From NCBI GenBank assembly GCA_913009865.1, contig CAJVYK010000041.1, positions 1 through 13,019 of the forward strand: a stretch of 13,019 nucleotides of DNA, given 5' to 3'. Below the pieces are notes generated by a model. The model made no database searches, was not told the DNA's origin, and was given only the letters and a program-made list of their open reading frames with translations. The position numbers were made by a program, and so were the translations under genes. Source of the DNA: an uncultured bacterium. GTDB taxonomy: Bacteria > Planctomycetota > Phycisphaerae > Sedimentisphaerales > Anaerobacaceae. Shown in pieces: positions 6,686-12,939 of the stretch. The number at the start of each line of letters is the position of its first letter. The first letter of the stretch is position 1.

Positions 6686-6701
6686 CCATCGAAAATTGAT
6701 T

Positions 6702-8297
6702 ATGGTTTTTACCCTGCATAGATACATATTTCGCGAGGCCTTCAGGGTTTTTGTCCTGGCGGCGGTGGCTCTGACACTAATGATGAGTCTGGGTAGTATC
6801 CTGCGCCCTGTTCAGGAATACGGCGTAGGACCTCGGCAGGTGCTCCATCTTATGGGCTATTTTCTGCCGATAACGCTGACGTTCGTACTGCCGATGGCGG
6901 CTTTGTTCGCGACGGCTCTGGTTTATGGCCGATTTGCAAGCGATAATGAGCTTGACGCATGCAGAGCAAGCGGTATAAGTCTGCTGACACTGGTTTATCC
7001 GGGCCTGGCGCTGGCGATTATGGTGGCGATTGCAAATCTGATTTTGAGCTTTCACGTGATGCCGGTTTTCGTACAACGCGCAGAAAAATCCCTTAAGGCC
7101 GACGCAAAACAGATAATTTTCCGCAATATTCAGCGAAGAGGATATTATAAGGCACCGGACGGACAGTACCTGATTTATGCCGACCAGGCCAACCTGCAAA
7201 ATAATACGCTTCTGGGCGTGGTCATCGTCGAGATAGACGGCAACTCAATAGGAAAAATTATCACCGCTGAAAACGCCAGTGTGGTTTTTAATCCGCATAA
7301 AAGATTTAACGAAGTACAAATAACAGCGTATAACAGCTACCAAATGGACTCTGAGAATGTGTGGTCCCTCGGATTGTCATCGTTCACAAAAGAATTCGGC
7401 TCGCTGATGGGCGATGATATAAAGTTCAAGAAGATTAAGGAAATGAAGATAATCCAGGTTGACCCGATGTCTTTTTATCCAATCGAAAAACTGGCTCGAC
7501 AGACTTATGCACAACTTACCGCTGAGTTGTTGGCACAGGATATCGCCGCCAAGATAGCTGATGATAACGACGGCTTCTATGGCCTGCTCGGCGAGCCGAA
7601 ATCCATCAAATTCACCGCCGATAGCTGCTATGCGAGAGGAGATAAAAAAGTCGAGATGTCCGGAGAAGTTGTGGTCGTCGAATACGATACGGATACCAAA
7701 CAGACTTTGCGCACGCTGCGCTGCGCAAAGGCAGTGCTGCATATTGAGGGCGATGAACTGGCGCCGACTTTGACGATGGAACTCTACAACGCTGCGTGGC
7801 AGCAAATGGACGGCTCGGAAGGTTTGGCGGGACGGCAAATTATTCGAGGATTGATTCTACCAGGGACTGTAACAGATAAATTCAAAACAGATGATGTCCT
7901 GGAAACTGTAAAACCGGCTTCGAGTGCCTCGGTACTGAAAAAGGGGCCAAGCCCGAAACTGATGGCTTTGCAAGATGAGCTTCAAAGAAAGATACAAAAA
8001 ACGTTGATTGAAATAAGAGCTGAAATACAATCCCGGCTGGTATTCGGAATAGGGTGTGTACCGTTGATAATGATTGGCATAGGGCTGGGTATTATCAAAA
8101 AGGGCGGACATCTTCTTAGCGCTTTCGGGGCAAGCTCGGTGCCCGCCGCGGTGCTGATAGTCTGCATAATGATGGGTAAAAATATCGCCAAGAACCCCGA
8201 TGCACAGGCCGGTTCAGGAATAGTATTGATGTGGGCGGGATTGGTGTTTCTATCCTTGCTGGCTGTAGGTATATATCGCAAGTTACTGAAAAATTAA
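6702..8297 (+). CDS. LptF/LptG-family LPS export permease, long periplasmic domain
   Basis: An inner-membrane subunit of the Lpt exporter, which with LptB ATPase extracts LPS and passes it to the LptC/LptA bridge. The ATG at 6702 gives 532 residues starting MVFTLHRYIFREAFRVF; an upstream TTG at 6696 adds only two. Six membrane segments are arranged 3+3: ~12-34, 47-76, 93-122, then ~447-466, 472-494 and 505-526. ELDACRASGIS (~83-93) is the cytosolic coupling motif of the family. The ~320-residue periplasmic part is about twice that of E. coli LptF (366 residues in total). Its second half contains strand-rich sequence (SCYARGDKKVEMSGEVVVVEY) that could be an extra jellyroll-like module. A Gln/Lys-rich helix precedes segment 4. 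It pairs with the next gene, 92 bp on. First position suggests LptF, but F versus G cannot be fixed by eye. Confidence 0.88.
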   Translation: MVFTLHRYIFREAFRVFVLAAVALTLMMSLGSILRPVQEYGVGPRQVLHLMGYFLPITLTFVLPMAALFATALVYGRFASDNELDACRASGISLLTLVYPGLALAIMVAIANLILSFHVMPVFVQRAEKSLKADAKQIIFRNIQRRGYYKAPDGQYLIYADQANLQNNTLLGVVIVEIDGNSIGKIITAENASVVFNPHKRFNEVQITAYNSYQMDSENVWSLGLSSFTKEFGSLMGDDIKFKKIKEMKIIQVDPMSFYPIEKLARQTYAQLTAELLAQDIAAKIADDNDGFYGLLGEPKSIKFTADSCYARGDKKVEMSGEVVVVEYDTDTKQTLRTLRCAKAVLHIEGDELAPTLTMELYNAAWQQMDGSEGLAGRQIIRGLILPGTVTDKFKTDDVLETVKPASSASVLKKGPSPKLMALQDELQRKIQKTLIEIRAEIQSRLVFGIGCVPLIMIGIGLGIIKKGGHLLSAFGASSVPAAVLIVCIMMGKNIAKNPDAQAGSGIVLMWAGLVFLSLLAVGIYRKLLKN

Positions 8298-8389
8298 AGT
8301 TAGTGAATAGCAAGACACAGAGGGCAAGAACGATTTGTCCCCCTGAAACTTCGCTCAGGGCAGACTTTGTGCCTTACGAAATACGAATT
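8298..8389. repeat. Repeat-filled spacer between the two Lpt permease genes
   Basis: The spacer contains ACACAGAGGG, a CCCTGA/TCAGGG hairpin (8341-8346, 8355-8360) whose loop holds part of CTTCGCTCAG (8349-8358), and two heptads TACGAAA and TACGAAT (8375-8388) running into the ATG at 8390. An ORF extends upstream of 8390 through this spacer into lptF, but its residues do not look like a permease N-terminus. Confidence 0.6.
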
Positions 8390-9487
8390 ATGAAAATACT
8401 GGACAAGTATGTTATAAAGAATTTCTTGATTGGCTATGCAATAGCCTTTTGTGTGCTGATAGGTTTGCGAATAATTATCGATTTGTTCGTGAATCTCGAT
8501 GAATTTACCGAGCATGCCAACCTAGGCGCCATGGCTGTTGTTAAAAACATATTGATTTTTTACGGCCTGAATGTCACCCTTTACTTCCGTGACTTTGCCG
8601 GAATGATAACCGTAGTGGCGGCTGTATTTTCGCTGGGAAGAATGGTTCGCTGCAATGAGTTGGTGGCGGTGATGGCTTCGGGAGTCAGTCTAAAGCGGGT
8701 GATTGCGCCAATAGTAATCCTGTCAATACTGCTGACGGCTCTGTTGGTGGTTGACCAGGAATTTTTAATACCGCCACTCAGCGACAAGCTTGTCCGTACC
8801 CAGGACGTCATTCCCGGCCAGGAATCCTATGATGTATGGTTTATTGCTGATGGTAATGGCTCACTGATTTGCTCTCGGAGATTTGACGTAAAAACCTCAA
8901 CGCTATATAAGCCAACTATCATCACTCGCAACAAGAAGGCGGGGTCGGCTATTTGGGAAGTAACCGGCAGGATATCAGCCGAAAGGGCGGTTTACAATTA
9001 TGAAACCGGAAGGTGGGATTTAATTGGCGGGCTGTTTACTGAAAAAAACTCCGATAGAGGCGCCCAGCCGATACTTTCTTATGCCAGTGATATTACCCCA
9101 AAAGATATCCCGGTCAGACGAAAGTCCAGAAACAAAACTCTGCTAAGCTGGCGGCAGTTGGCCGCTCTCGCAGCCCAGAAAACAAAAATCAAAGACGTGG
9201 CACTGCTCTACGCACAAATGCATTTCCACATTACTGAGCCGATTATCAATCTGGTGATGCTTATGATAAGTCTGCCAATCCTGGTTTGTCGCGACCCAAG
9301 GTCGATGAAGTCGGCTGTTGTGATTAGTTTTAATATAACGGCGGCGTGTCTTGTCGTAACTTTTATCTGCAAAATGTTCGCCACAGAGGTTGTTTTCGAC
9401 AGAGTGATGCCGGAGTTGTGGGCCTGGCTGCCGGTCTTTATCTTCGCACCAATCGCTCTTATCGAACTGGATTCGATGAAAACATAA
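8390..9487 (+). CDS. LptF/LptG-family LPS export permease (second copy, canonical size)
   Basis: Partner permease of the Lpt LPS exporter in the inner membrane. The ATG at 8390 starts MKILDKYVIKNFLIGYAIAF, the usual family N-terminus, and gives 365 residues, the normal length; the longer open frame from 8231 overlaps the previous gene in another frame. Membrane segments lie at ~12-34, 51-83 and 101-122, then ~283-300, 309-330 and 341-360, enclosing a periplasmic beta-jellyroll region (~125-270, with strands such as GSAIWEVTGRISAERAVYNY). ELVAVMASGVSLKRV (~90-104) is the conserved cytosolic coupling-helix motif. The second position and standard size suggest LptG. No Shine-Dalgarno is seen; heptad repeats precede the ATG. 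It ends 14 bp from the convergent thiC stop, leaving little room for a terminator between them. Confidence 0.9.
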   Translation: MKILDKYVIKNFLIGYAIAFCVLIGLRIIIDLFVNLDEFTEHANLGAMAVVKNILIFYGLNVTLYFRDFAGMITVVAAVFSLGRMVRCNELVAVMASGVSLKRVIAPIVILSILLTALLVVDQEFLIPPLSDKLVRTQDVIPGQESYDVWFIADGNGSLICSRRFDVKTSTLYKPTIITRNKKAGSAIWEVTGRISAERAVYNYETGRWDLIGGLFTEKNSDRGAQPILSYASDITPKDIPVRRKSRNKTLLSWRQLAALAAQKTKIKDVALLYAQMHFHITEPIINLVMLMISLPILVCRDPRSMKSAVVISFNITAACLVVTFICKMFATEVVFDRVMPELWAWLPVFIFAPIALIELDSMKT

Positions 9488-9497
9488 TTTCGTGTTT

Positions 9498-9518
9498 CGC
9501 TTCACACTTCACGAGATA
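9498..9518 (-). repeat. 21-bp repeat overlapping the thiC stop, identical to 1206-1226
   Basis: On the minus strand it begins TATCTCGTGAAG and ends TGTGAAGCG. It encodes the last residues of ThiC (ISREV) and supplies its TGA. The exact 21 bp is also in the nusA/infB spacer on the plus strand, and the similarity continues with ACGAAATTA on the same side of both copies. Confidence 0.75.
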
Positions 9519-10812
9519 TGCTCTCGCGGATTTCTTTATTTATCCTGATGCTGCACCAGGCCTTGCCGCACATTGAACAGTAATCGGCTGATGATAATTC
9601 TTCGGCTCCGGTTTCCCTGCAGGCCCGGCGGTGTATTTTCTCAGCCGTTTGGGGGTCGAGCGATTCGGCCAGATGCGTTTTCCAGTCCAGATTGCTCCGT
9701 GCAATGCTAAGTCTTTTATCACGGTCGGCGACATCCTTTAAACCGCGGGCAATATCTGCGGCGTGTGCCGCAATTTTTGATGCGATGACACCGGCTCGAA
9801 CGTCGTCGGCATTCGGCAGACCCAGATGCTCTCTGGGCGTAACATAACACAAAAACGATGCGCCATAAAAAGCGGCGGCAGTTCCGCCAATTGCCGATGT
9901 TATGTGGTCATAGCCGGGTGCAATATCAGTTACGACCGGGCCGAGAACATAGAATGGAGCGCCGTGACAAATTTTTTGCTGAATTTCCATATTATATTGT
10001 ATCTGGTTGAACGGGACGTGGCCGGGACCTTCAACCATAACCTGACAGCCCGCCTGCTGTGCTCTTTGGGTCAGCTCGCCGAGAGTTCGCAGTTCTGCAA
10101 TCTGGGCCTGGTCGGTAGCGTCGGCAATTGCACCAGGACGAAGGCCGTCACCGAGAGAAAAGCAAATATCATATTCAGCCATTATGTCACACAAATCATC
10201 GAACATTTCGTACAGAGGGTTTTGCCTGTTGTGATACAGCATCCATTTGGCCAATAACGCTCCGCCACGACTGACAATACCTGCAACTCTTTTCTCAAGC
10301 AACGGCAGGTGTTCTTTTAACAGGCCGGCGTGAATAGTGAAAAAGTCCACGCCTTGCTGGGCCTGCTTTTCAATAACCTCAAGAATTATACTGCTGTCTA
10401 TATCCTCGACGTTTCTGTCAATAATAACTTCATAAATCGGCACCGTTCCAAATGGCACGGGACATTCAGCTAACAATCGCTGGCGAATAGAGTCGAGGTC
10501 GCCGCCGGTACTCAAATCCATAATCGCATCGGCGCCAACGGACAGAGCGACTTGCATCTTTTCGATTTCCGCTTCTGCCGAGCAGCGAACGCTGCTTGTG
10601 CCGATATTTGCATTTATCTTTGTGGTAAGCGCCCGTCCGATGCCGACCGGCTTTAGATTGGTTTTGATGTGCAGTTTGTTCGCAGGTATTATCAATCGGC
10701 CGGCGGATATTTCTGCGCGAACAACTTCGGCTTCGAGATTTTCAGTCTCGGCGACAAATTTAACCTGGTCGGTAATTACCCCCGTCTGTGCGATTTGTAT
10801 TTGTGTTGCCAT
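9502..10812 (-). CDS. thiC: Phosphomethylpyrimidine synthase (HMP-P synthase)
   Basis: ThiC is a radical-SAM enzyme that rearranges aminoimidazole ribotide into hydroxymethylpyrimidine phosphate for thiamine synthesis. The 436 residues match the short bacterial form; the E. coli type is about 630. Conserved blocks: NANIGTSS and GADAIMDLSTGGD (~70-105), CFSLGDGLRPG (~220), MVEGPGHVPFNQIQYNM (~260) and LGPVVTDIAPGYDHITSAIGG (~290). The C-terminal CX2CX4C cluster site is present as Cys412, Cys415 and Cys420 (CSMCGKAWC). The start at 10812 has AGGAAA eight bases upstream and an in-frame TPP riboswitch before it, which settles the start and the regulation: repression when thiamine pyrophosphate is plentiful. 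The last seven or so residues come from a dispersed repeat, so the natural end may have been altered. It converges with the Lpt genes. Confidence 0.97.
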   Translation of the reverse strand: MATQIQIAQTGVITDQVKFVAETENLEAEVVRAEISAGRLIIPANKLHIKTNLKPVGIGRALTTKINANIGTSSVRCSAEAEIEKMQVALSVGADAIMDLSTGGDLDSIRQRLLAECPVPFGTVPIYEVIIDRNVEDIDSSIILEVIEKQAQQGVDFFTIHAGLLKEHLPLLEKRVAGIVSRGGALLAKWMLYHNRQNPLYEMFDDLCDIMAEYDICFSLGDGLRPGAIADATDQAQIAELRTLGELTQRAQQAGCQVMVEGPGHVPFNQIQYNMEIQQKICHGAPFYVLGPVVTDIAPGYDHITSAIGGTAAAFYGASFLCYVTPREHLGLPNADDVRAGVIASKIAAHAADIARGLKDVADRDKRLSIARSNLDWKTHLAESLDPQTAEKIHRRACRETGAEELSSADYCSMCGKAWCSIRINKEIRESISREV

Positions 10813-10820
10813 TTAATCAC

Positions 10821-10826
10821 TTTCCT
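10821..10826 (-). promoter_or_regulatory. thiC ribosome binding site AGGAAA inside the riboswitch 3' edge
   Basis: AGGAAA ends eight bases before the thiC ATG. It directly continues the conserved GCGTAGG of the TPP aptamer, so it lies in or next to helix P1. Ligand-stabilised P1 would be expected to hide it directly, without a separate expression platform. Confidence 0.7.
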
Positions 10827-10835
10827 ACGCAGGCC

Positions 10836-10853
10836 TGACCGCCTGTCAGGCGG
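10836..10853 (-). repeat. Palindromic insertion in the P5 loop of the TPP riboswitch
   Basis: Between the conserved ATAA of loop L5 and the GGCCTGCG that closes the arm there are 18 extra bases. They contain a perfect 7-1-7 palindrome (CCGCCTG-T-CAGGCGG on the plus strand, 10839-10853). In usual TPP aptamers only a few bases occupy this place. It can form its own stem stacked on P5. Confidence 0.7.
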
Positions 10854-10926
10854 TTATCCTGATCAGGTTCAAAGGGTTTTTTCTCAGAGACGCTCTTTGG
10901 CGAATCACCCCTAGCGAACTGTTTTT

Positions 10927-10954
10927 ATTATAACTTATCCCCTTTGCCGGTCAA
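10927..10954 (-). promoter_or_regulatory. sigma-70-type promoter of thiC
   Basis: On the minus strand: -35 TTGACC (10949-10954), 16-bp spacer, -10 TATAAT (10927-10932). Transcription would begin near 10920, the 5' edge of the riboswitch, which independently supports the call. Confidence 0.8.
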
Positions 10955-10996
10955 ACAAATATTTAAGCCTTATCATCGTATTTGCCATAAAAGCTG

Positions 10997-12589
10997 CTAA
11001 TCTCTTTGTTTTATTCCACCTCTCCAATTGTTTATCGTCACATTATTCCCTGCGATGTTCGGCTTGGCACCAGCCCAATATATAATCCCCCACGCCCCAT
11101 TATTATTGCAATTATTGGCTGATAACAGTGGGTTGGTACCTTCTCCTCGAATGGCGATCCCGCTCCAAGGATTATTCTCGCACACGTTTCCTGTTACTTC
11201 ACCCCAAGCCCCCTCTTCAAACATTATTCCCGAATGGTTGTTTTCTCTGCATTGATTGTTCCTCAGTATGGCTGTTGTACTATTACCACTAACCCAAATT
11301 CCCGGCCAATGGTTCTTCTCGCATATGTTATTCTCAACAACACCTCGGGATCCGTCAACAAATGCGATTCCGTTTTGTCCATTTTCGCTGCAAATATTAT
11401 TTTTTGCTATAGCTCTGGCTGTTTCAGAAAAATAGATACCGTGTATTTCGTTCCTCCGGCACCAATTTCCCTGCAATATTATATTTTCCGCCGTTTCAAT
11501 CACAGCAATACCTTGTCTTCCATTTCCTTCACAAATATTACCCTCGACCTCTCCTCTGACACCTTGGTAAAGAAGGATCCCATCCAGTTTGTTTTCTCGG
11601 CAATGATTGTTTTTTAATATTGCACTTGTACCTGGTGTCGCTACATAAATCCCTACACGTTTATTTCTTTCACAAATATTACTTTCCGCTATACCACTTG
11701 CCCCATTACCAAAAAAAATACCGGACCCTTCATTTTCTCGACAATGGTTATTTCGCAATACCGCATTTGTCTCCGGACTTGCCACATAAATACCTTCTTT
11801 TTTATTCTTTTCACAAATATTATCTTCAGCAATCACCTTCGCACCACGATAAATAACTATCCCACTCCTTTCGTTTGTCCGAAAATTGTTCTTTTTCAAA
11901 GTGGCTGTTGTCCCCGTTCCAGCTACAACGATGCCGCCCATTTTGTTTTGTTCGCAGACATTGTCTTCCACTTGTCCCGCAGCGCCATCTTTTAAAAAGA
12001 TACCAGCAAAGTTGTTAAGTCGAAAAATATTATTTCTTAGAATAGAGCTTGTTCCCTTGCCTTCGACAATAATACCGGAGAATAAGCTCGATTCGATAAT
12101 GCAACCGTGTATGAAAGGCTCGCCCCCTTCCAATATATATATCCCACTGCCAGTTGCATTCCTGATCTTGCAATTACTAACTTCTATAAAACTGTTTCCG
12201 ATGGATATCCCACTTGGCCTGAGTTTATAATCCTCTTTGCCGATATGTTCTAAGGTCAGATTCTTTATAAGTCCACTTTGGCAATTATCAACGTAAATTA
12301 CGTGCTGCCTTGATTGAACCCGGAGCTGAATTATCACAGTGTTCATATCCTCACCGACTAGATCTATGCCATCTTTGAAAGTGATTTTTGTTTCTTGTGT
12401 ATAAGTGCCCGCTTTTACAAATACTGTGTCCCCCGGTCTTGCTTTGTCGATGGCTAACTGAATCGTTGTATATTTCTCTGGTACAATAAGCGTCCGTGGC
12501 TTATAAAAGACATGGTATACAGATATGCCGATCAACGCCAAAATTACCGCGCCAACTACTAAAAAAATAGCTATTTTTGTTTTTGACAT
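10997..12589 (-). CDS. Membrane-anchored right-handed parallel beta-helix protein
   Basis: 530 residues. Residues ~6-26 (IAIFLVVGAVILALIGISVY) form an uncleaved signal anchor, placing the rest outside the cytoplasm. Residues ~38-80 (TTIQLAIDKARPGDTVFVKAGTY, then DGIDLVGED) are the cap motif common to DUF1565/NosD-like and pectate-lyase-fold proteins. From ~125 to the end there are about 17 beta-helix coils, each with an xGI strand and an N-x-C or N-N turn. Glycine spacing alternates almost strictly 23, 24, 23, 24 (G149, 172, 196, 219, 243, 266, 290, 313, 337, 360, ...), so the true unit is a 47-residue double coil. Most coils hold a Cys in the same place. No catalytic residues of a lyase or hydrolase are recognisable; substrate unknown. 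A TTTACCC just outside the start gives GGGTAAA before the ATG. Probably co-transcribed with the DUF1266 gene 21 bp upstream. Confidence 0.88.
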   Translation of the reverse strand: MSKTKIAIFLVVGAVILALIGISVYHVFYKPRTLIVPEKYTTIQLAIDKARPGDTVFVKAGTYTQETKITFKDGIDLVGEDMNTVIIQLRVQSRQHVIYVDNCQSGLIKNLTLEHIGKEDYKLRPSGISIGNSFIEVSNCKIRNATGSGIYILEGGEPFIHGCIIESSLFSGIIVEGKGTSSILRNNIFRLNNFAGIFLKDGAAGQVEDNVCEQNKMGGIVVAGTGTTATLKKNNFRTNERSGIVIYRGAKVIAEDNICEKNKKEGIYVASPETNAVLRNNHCRENEGSGIFFGNGASGIAESNICERNKRVGIYVATPGTSAILKNNHCRENKLDGILLYQGVRGEVEGNICEGNGRQGIAVIETAENIILQGNWCRRNEIHGIYFSETARAIAKNNICSENGQNGIAFVDGSRGVVENNICEKNHWPGIWVSGNSTTAILRNNQCRENNHSGIMFEEGAWGEVTGNVCENNPWSGIAIRGEGTNPLLSANNCNNNGAWGIIYWAGAKPNIAGNNVTINNWRGGIKQRD

Positions 12590-12610
12590 TTTACCCTTTT
12601 ATTTACTCGA

Positions 12611-12861
12611 CTACTTGCCATTGATCTGTTGTTCTTTACTTACTTTATTGGCATCACCAACTTCTTTTGTATCTGTCAAATCCATATCCCACGGATACTT
12701 ATTCCACGGACTGGATTTCATATCGAGAAGTCTCTGATACGCGTCCTCAAAGAGATGACCTTCTTCTTTTGTCTTTTCGTAAGACCAAAACTGCCGACCG
12801 ATAAGATAATTTCGTCCCAAATCTTCCCACGAATCAAACTTGTTTTGTAGCATCTGAGCAA
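12611..12861 (-). CDS. DUF1266 family protein, C-terminal fragment cut by the contig end
   Basis: About 83 genuine residues remain: AQMLQNKFDSWEDLGRNYLI, then GRQFWSYEKT, an acidic helix, and SPWNKYPWDMDL near the end. The SWEDLGRNYLIGRQFW and SPWNKxPWDxDL blocks are characteristic of the DUF1266 family, whose function is not known. The last 20 residues (DTKEVGDANKVSKEQQINGK) are a hydrophilic tail. The open frame continues to 12895, but everything beyond 12861 is adapter sequence, so those residues (MTGVQTCALPI) are false and the N-terminal part of the gene is missing. It lies upstream of the beta-helix gene on the same strand, so the two probably form an operon. Confidence 0.75.
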
Positions 12862-12939
12862 AGATCGGAAGAGCACACGTCTGAACTCCAGTCACATTCC
12901 TTTATCTCGTATGCCGTCTTCTGCTTGAAAAAAAAAAAA
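12862..12939 (+). other. Illumina TruSeq indexed adapter read-through (artefact)
   Basis: From 12862 the sequence is the TruSeq index adapter: AGATCGGAAGAGCACACGTC and the rest of the 34-nt common part to 12895, then the index ATTCCT (12896-12901; matches TruSeq index 27, which is followed by TT), then ATCTCGTATGCCGTCTTC to the adapter end CTGCTTG at 12927. Twelve A residues follow (12928-12939), the usual signal of reading past the molecule's end. Genomic sequence therefore ends at about 12861. Confidence 0.99.

Larger units (their letters stand above)
6442..6701. other. Remaining non-coding spacer before lptF
   Basis: 260 bp with no convincing ORF. An imperfect inverted repeat (AATAGGGCGACT 6568-6579, AGTTGCCCTCTATT 6615-6628) encloses GGGC-GACT-GCCC. 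From 6629 there is a heptad repeat, then a TTCGACTTCGCTCAC-type repeat on the minus strand (6671-6685). TTGACA at 6630-6635 with TAAATC 18 bp on could be a weak lptF promoter, but both hexamers lie in repeat sequence. Confidence 0.5.
10818..10920 (-). ncRNA. TPP (THI-element) riboswitch controlling thiC
   Basis: Read on the minus strand the conserved aptamer blocks are in order: CTAGGGGTG (P2 5' side), a short P3 arm (CGC-CAAAGA-GCG), CTGAGA (10882-10887), ACCCTTTGAACCTGATC (10861-10877), AGGATAA, and GCGTAGG (10824-10830). The TPP pyrimidine is bound in the CUGAGA arm and the pyrophosphate in the P4/P5 arm. P1 (CAGTT with AAGTG) is short and has one mismatch. The RNA would start about at its 5' edge from the promoter at 10927-10954 and runs into the thiC Shine-Dalgarno, so translational control is likeliest. 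No U-tract terminator is seen. Odd point: the P5 loop has an 18-nt insertion. Confidence 0.95.

Noticed and set aside
8231..8389. Extended N-terminus of the second Lpt permease
   Set aside because: It overlaps the preceding gene in another frame and crosses a repeat; MKILDKYVIKNF at 8390 is the family-typical beginning.
9488..9501. Bidirectional terminator between lptG and thiC
   Set aside because: Only a weak TCGTG/CACGA pairing with a long loop is possible, without a U-tract on either strand.
11100..12200. DNA tandem repeat within the beta-helix gene
   Set aside because: The similarity of blocks about 70 and 140 bp apart is explained by the protein's 23/24-residue coils; the DNA has diverged at third positions.
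11234..12230. Open frames of 70-127 residues on the plus strand opposite the beta-helix gene
   Set aside because: They arise from the repeated codons of the beta-helix coils read backwards; no start signals and no recognisable domain.
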